The notes under the pieces are model-generated. The model had not been told where the DNA came from. It worked only from the letters and a program-made list of their open reading frames with translations, and made no database searches. Made by a program: the position numbers and the translations under genes. Below, piece by piece: positions 5,336-8,631 of a stretch of 8,631 bases of DNA (its first letter is position 1; every line of letters begins with the position of its first letter). The stretch is from positions 1 to 8,631 of the forward strand of contig LJUI01000108.1 of the NCBI GenBank assembly GCA_001303705.1, read 5' to 3'. The DNA is from a candidate division TA06 bacterium SM23_40 (GTDB lineage Bacteria; LJUI01; SM1-40).

Positions 5336-7561
5336 TCACTGGAACGACCAGTGATGAAAGGAGTGAAACCGACCGGAGAGCTCGATGGTCGTCTCCTCCC
5401 CGTCGATCATAGACCCGGGGATCCGTACCATCCGCTCTTCCCAGGTCTCGGCCTGGCGCGGCGGCAGCCACTCACCGACCTTCTCTCCAGCTACGAAGAC
5501 CTGAATTGGCTCTTCCTCGGCACTTCCCAGCCCCCGTAGTATCAACGTACCGTACACGAGCGTCAGCAGATTCGCCCTGGCTGCAACTCGTGTCACGAGC
5601 ACGAGATCGCGGCCGGGAACGGTGCGCATGGTGAACCGCTCGGCGCCCCAGACATATCTCCCGCCATCGGCGACCGGTACGTCCCCGTGCGAGGGGCTCG
5701 CCAGCAGGGCCAGCGAAGTCCAGAACTTCGTCCCCGGAGCGGTGACGTAGTTCTCATACGAATGGCCCGCCTCGCTGGGGAGGTAGGCCGCATCCAGCTC
5801 ATCCGTCAGATCGAGGCCCTCCACCTCCCCCGAGATGTAGGGATCGAGGGGCATCGTTCCCGAGCCGATGTTCAGCCAGTCAGCGCGGTACAGCGCAAGG
5901 TGCGTGTGAAACGGCTCTCCTGCTACGCAGACCTGTGTGGACCATATACGAAGCAGGTCGTCAATGCCGGGGAAATTCACCTTTGCCACGTCCTGGATAG
6001 CCAGGTATGCGGGGCGGTCTTTCATCGGCATGTGCTCGAACACCTCCCAGACCGTGCCCCAACCGGTCGTCATCGCCCCCATGAACGGCCGGGAGACGAG
6101 GCCGACGATATCGACGATGGGCCGGTTCCCATAGTACTTCAGTATCCCCACGTCTACTACCGCCACCGCACGCCCCAGGGGGAGGTTTCCATCGATCCAG
6201 TGGGCCATTGCCTCATACTGTATCAGGCTCGTCCCGCTTTCCGCGACATGCGCTGAAATCGCCGGCGCGATTGAGCAGACCGAAAAGAAGATGAAGAATG
6301 ACATGACCGCCCAGAATATGTGGTAGTCCCGGAGGCCGGAACGTTCGCCGAGGACCCGCGCCACCCAGCTGATGCCGATCGGCACGAAGGCGAGGATGAT
6401 CGGGAAGTAGGGCAGGATGTAACGGTGGCGCTGGAATCCCCGCGCCGTGGTGAATGCGACCAGCCCGATGCCTCCCACAAGCCAGAGGGCCGAAATGACC
6501 GCCCACCCGGCCCGCTTCGATGTGAGCTCGTGCAACAGGACAAAGACGATGCCGAGGAGGAAAAACAGGAACGTGAGCGGAGGAAAGTAGGTCGACACCC
6601 CCTCCCCCAACAGCCCTACAGCAACGTTGTCAGGATAGGAGCCCGCGAAGATACCTTTCATCACATCGGCGAGGTACTGAAAGGAGGTTCGAATCGACTC
6701 GAGGGGCGGGACCCACTGATGGATCATCTTTGTCTGGCCGGAGCTAGGCGCCAGCCGGCCGGTCAGCAGGAGATTGAGGGCGAGTGTGGCAAGGCCCGCG
6801 GCCACGGGAATCGCCAGCCAGACGAGAGCTCTCGTCGAGCGTCTCGGCCCCGCGGCCACATCCGGCGCCCGGGAGAAGAGATGATTCCACAGAAGTGCGC
6901 CCACCATGAGCAGCACGATGAAGAACCCCTCGGGCCTCGTGAGAGCCAATCCGCACGCGAGGAAGGATACCGGCCATCGTATCTCACCACGGGAGCCGGC
7001 GATTGTCGCCAGAATACCGACCACGAACAGCGTGTACAGCCCCACCTCCATCCCGCTGAAGAACCCCCATGCGATGGCCCCGTTGGCAATGAACAGGATG
7101 CCGGCGGCCATGCCGATCCGATGCCCTCCGAAGGCGACGCCCAGACGGAAGACATAGAGTGTGGCGATGACGAAGGTGAGGACGCCGAAGAGGTAAGAGA
7201 AGGCGACAAGCCCCTGTCCTTTGAACCCGACGAGATACGCCGCAGCGAGCACGAGTTGATAGAGGAGGCTCGTTCCGCCGGTGCTGGGAGGGTCGCCCGT
7301 GTTGTACTGGAACGGATGGCCGGTGGCGAGCTGCCGCGCGTACTGGAAGGAGACATACGAGTCGTCGAGCGGTGCGACCCAGCGCCCTGCGGTGTACGTG
7401 AGCATCTCCTGGATGAAGAGGATAGAGACCAATAGACAGATGCAGACGAGAAGAACGCGAAAGGCCGCAGGCGATATCTTCGTCCCTTCCGGCGGCGGCA
7501 CTCCACTAGACTGGCTATCTTTCGATGCGGACCTGACCGCTGCGGGAGCAAGTGGACTCAT
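5336..7561 (-). CDS. GT-C-fold membrane glycosyltransferase-like protein
   Basis: This 741-residue protein has a cytoplasmic N-tail, one membrane helix (34-54), and then the first extracytoplasmic loop APLDDSYVSFQYARQLATG (63-81). The DD pair (66-67) in such a loop is the usual catalytic/metal site of GT-C enzymes that use lipid-linked sugars. About ten more hydrophobic helices follow to about residue 435. Other family-like motifs are FSGMEVGLYTL (168-178), LTRPEG (207-212), RHRYILPYFP (378-387) and DVGILKYYGNRPIVDIVGL (470-488). Residues 440-741 form a large, apparently extracytoplasmic domain with a beta-rich end. Donor and acceptor cannot be read from the sequence. Its ATG overlaps the upstream stop codon (ATGA), so the two genes are coupled. 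The pilin follows after 239 bases that hold its own promoter. TfpO and TfpW glycosylate pilins from genes beside pilA in Pseudomonas, so pilin modification is a reasonable hypothesis. Cell-surface polysaccharide or lipid modification is the alternative. Confidence 0.82.
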   Translation of the reverse strand: MSPLAPAAVRSASKDSQSSGVPPPEGTKISPAAFRVLLVCICLLVSILFIQEMLTYTAGRWVAPLDDSYVSFQYARQLATGHPFQYNTGDPPSTGGTSLLYQLVLAAAYLVGFKGQGLVAFSYLFGVLTFVIATLYVFRLGVAFGGHRIGMAAGILFIANGAIAWGFFSGMEVGLYTLFVVGILATIAGSRGEIRWPVSFLACGLALTRPEGFFIVLLMVGALLWNHLFSRAPDVAAGPRRSTRALVWLAIPVAAGLATLALNLLLTGRLAPSSGQTKMIHQWVPPLESIRTSFQYLADVMKGIFAGSYPDNVAVGLLGEGVSTYFPPLTFLFFLLGIVFVLLHELTSKRAGWAVISALWLVGGIGLVAFTTARGFQRHRYILPYFPIILAFVPIGISWVARVLGERSGLRDYHIFWAVMSFFIFFSVCSIAPAISAHVAESGTSLIQYEAMAHWIDGNLPLGRAVAVVDVGILKYYGNRPIVDIVGLVSRPFMGAMTTGWGTVWEVFEHMPMKDRPAYLAIQDVAKVNFPGIDDLLRIWSTQVCVAGEPFHTHLALYRADWLNIGSGTMPLDPYISGEVEGLDLTDELDAAYLPSEAGHSYENYVTAPGTKFWTSLALLASPSHGDVPVADGGRYVWGAERFTMRTVPGRDLVLVTRVAARANLLTLVYGTLILRGLGSAEEEPIQVFVAGEKVGEWLPPRQAETWEERMVRIPGSMIDGEETTIELSGRFHSFHHWSFQ

Positions 7562-8631
7562 GGTTCTACCCTCTCTCGATCCTCGGGAGGTGGCATCTCC
7601 GACCCCTGTCCTGACAAACCGCCGGGGGGCGCGTACTGCTCAACGCCCCTCATCCGCGCCCGCTCGAACAGCACCCTCGCACGTTCCAGTTCAGGATCGA
7701 GTGCCACAGCTCTTGTGTAGGTGGCGTATGCCTCATCGAGACGGCCCAGCGCGGCATTGGCCAGGGCAAGATTGAATAGAGCGCTTGGGTCATCGGGAGA
7801 ACGAGCAATGACCCACACAAAGAGCTCGCGTGCCCGCGCATGATCCCCCAGCCAGCCGTAGGCAGAACCGAGATTGTACCGCACGTCGATCGACGAGGGA
7901 TCGAGGCTGAGTGCCCGCTCGAGCGGCCCGACCGCGGCACCGGGATCGTGCTGCTGGAGCCGCGCCAGGCCGAGGTTGTAGTAGTAGTCGGCACGGGGAA
8001 GGCTCGAGCTGGCGATCGCTCCTTCGAAGTAGGGCACTGCCTCGCGCACCCAGCCAGCATCGAGGAGATCCGTACCCACGCTGTTCATCGCCCAGGCGTT
8101 CCCGTCGGCGAGCCTCCCAGCCCTTCGGAATTCGAGGTGCGCTCCCGTCGTGTCGTCCCGCAACAGGAGCTGCGCACCGCGCCGCAGATGGTACGTGACG
8201 AGCAGGTCCCGGGACATGAAATCATGGACAGCGTCTTCGTCTCCCAGATTGCGGAGCCCGGGCAGCCGGGGAAGTTGCGAGATCTCGACCTGCTCTGTGG
8301 GGCGAATCACGCGGTAGACGAGCCCCCAGGGGAGCAGCCCATAGCCTCGTTCCGCGAGATGGCGGTACACCCCATCAGTCACATAGTAGACCGGGACGTC
8401 GGTCGTGTCGATGAAGCCCGTCTCCACCGCGGCGCGGACACGGTCCCGATCCTCACCGCGGGCGTCCCGCGGTATTGAAGCGTAGAACGCCCCGTCCACG
8501 ACTCCCTCGCGTTCGCAGATCGTAACGTCAGCCCGCTCACCCTCGACCATGGCGAGGTAGTACAGAGGGAAACTGATGTTGTCGCCCTCGACGAAGAGGA
8601 CGGCCCGATCCTCGAGGGTCTCGAGTACTCC
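7558..8631 (-). CDS. DUF2723-like protein with C-terminal TPR repeats (N-terminus outside window)
   Basis: The frame is open to the right edge, giving 357 visible residues. The first ATG in the window (8550) is not the true start, because conserved-looking sequence continues upstream of it. The visible start, RAVLFVEGDNISFPLYYLAMVEG (about 10-31), with RADVTICER next, matches the GDNxxFPLxYLxxVEGxRxDV motif that follows the membrane helices in DUF2723 proteins (TMEM260-like, related to GT-C enzymes). Four TPR units follow at about 178-211, 214-247, 248-281 and 282-315 of the visible part, with the usual W/Y-N-G-A-F/Y-A-P spacing, for example ADYYYNLGLARLQQ and ALSLDPSS. The C-tail is proline- and charge-rich (PPGG and EMPPPEDRERVEP). 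No membrane helix lies in the visible part; the helices would lie upstream. The TPR tail probably holds partner proteins. The 4-base ATGA overlap with the glycosyltransferase suggests a joint role. Confidence 0.8.
   Translation of the reverse strand, partial: GVLETLEDRAVLFVEGDNISFPLYYLAMVEGERADVTICEREGVVDGAFYASIPRDARGEDRDRVRAAVETGFIDTTDVPVYYVTDGVYRHLAERGYGLLPWGLVYRVIRPTEQVEISQLPRLPGLRNLGDEDAVHDFMSRDLLVTYHLRRGAQLLLRDDTTGAHLEFRRAGRLADGNAWAMNSVGTDLLDAGWVREAVPYFEGAIASSSLPRADYYYNLGLARLQQHDPGAAVGPLERALSLDPSSIDVRYNLGSAYGWLGDHARARELFVWVIARSPDDPSALFNLALANAALGRLDEAYATYTRAVALDPELERARVLFERARMRGVEQYAPPGGLSGQGSEMPPPEDRERVEP

Noticed and set aside
6320-7435. 371-codon plus-strand open frame opposite the glycosyltransferase
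   Set aside because: It is very rich in charged residues, lacks motifs, and lies antisense to the GT-C gene with its clear membrane helices and DD motif.
7840-8478. 212-codon plus-strand open frame opposite the TPR protein
   Set aside because: It mirrors the TPR-coding strand and shows no domain.

Overview
This is a GC-rich bacterial window in which every supported gene lies on the minus strand, so transcription runs from high to low coordinates. It is a type IV pilin or pseudopilin locus. From upstream to downstream it carries: (1) the C-terminal part of a DUF2723-like protein ending in TPR repeats, cut by the right edge; (2) a large GT-C-fold membrane glycosyltransferase-like protein, joined to it by an ATGA start/stop overlap; (3) a pilin-type gene behind a near-consensus sigma-54 promoter and two palindromic candidate enhancer sites; (4) a second, paralogous pilin; (5) a prepilin peptidase/N-methylase (PilD type); (6) a soluble PAS-HisKA-HATPase sensor kinase; (7) an NtrC-family sigma-54 activator; and (8), after transcription-terminator-like structures and a second sigma-54 promoter, the start of a PilV-like minor prepilin that runs off the left edge.

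The genes read as a nearly self-contained unit. The kinase would phosphorylate the activator. The activator would bind upstream sites and drive sigma-54 holoenzyme at the pilin promoter. The peptidase would process the products. The hairpins around the first pilin (one at the predicted mRNA 5' end, one just after the stop codon) would suit a very abundant, stable pilin message with less of the downstream genes. The glycosyltransferase next to the pilin suggests, but does not prove, glycosylation of the pilin or of another surface polymer.

The organism cannot be named from this window. A Gram-negative-type envelope is likely: type IV pilus/type II secretion prepilins, NtrC/sigma-54 control and GT-C enzymes. 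The gene style (short pilins with an EASVKANMHT segment, TPR-tailed DUF2723 protein) would fit a deltaproteobacterium-like or FCB-group/candidate-phylum lineage, but that placement is low-confidence inference. No tRNA, rRNA, CRISPR array, insertion sequence or plus-strand gene is supported. The long plus-strand open frames are antisense shadows of the real genes.
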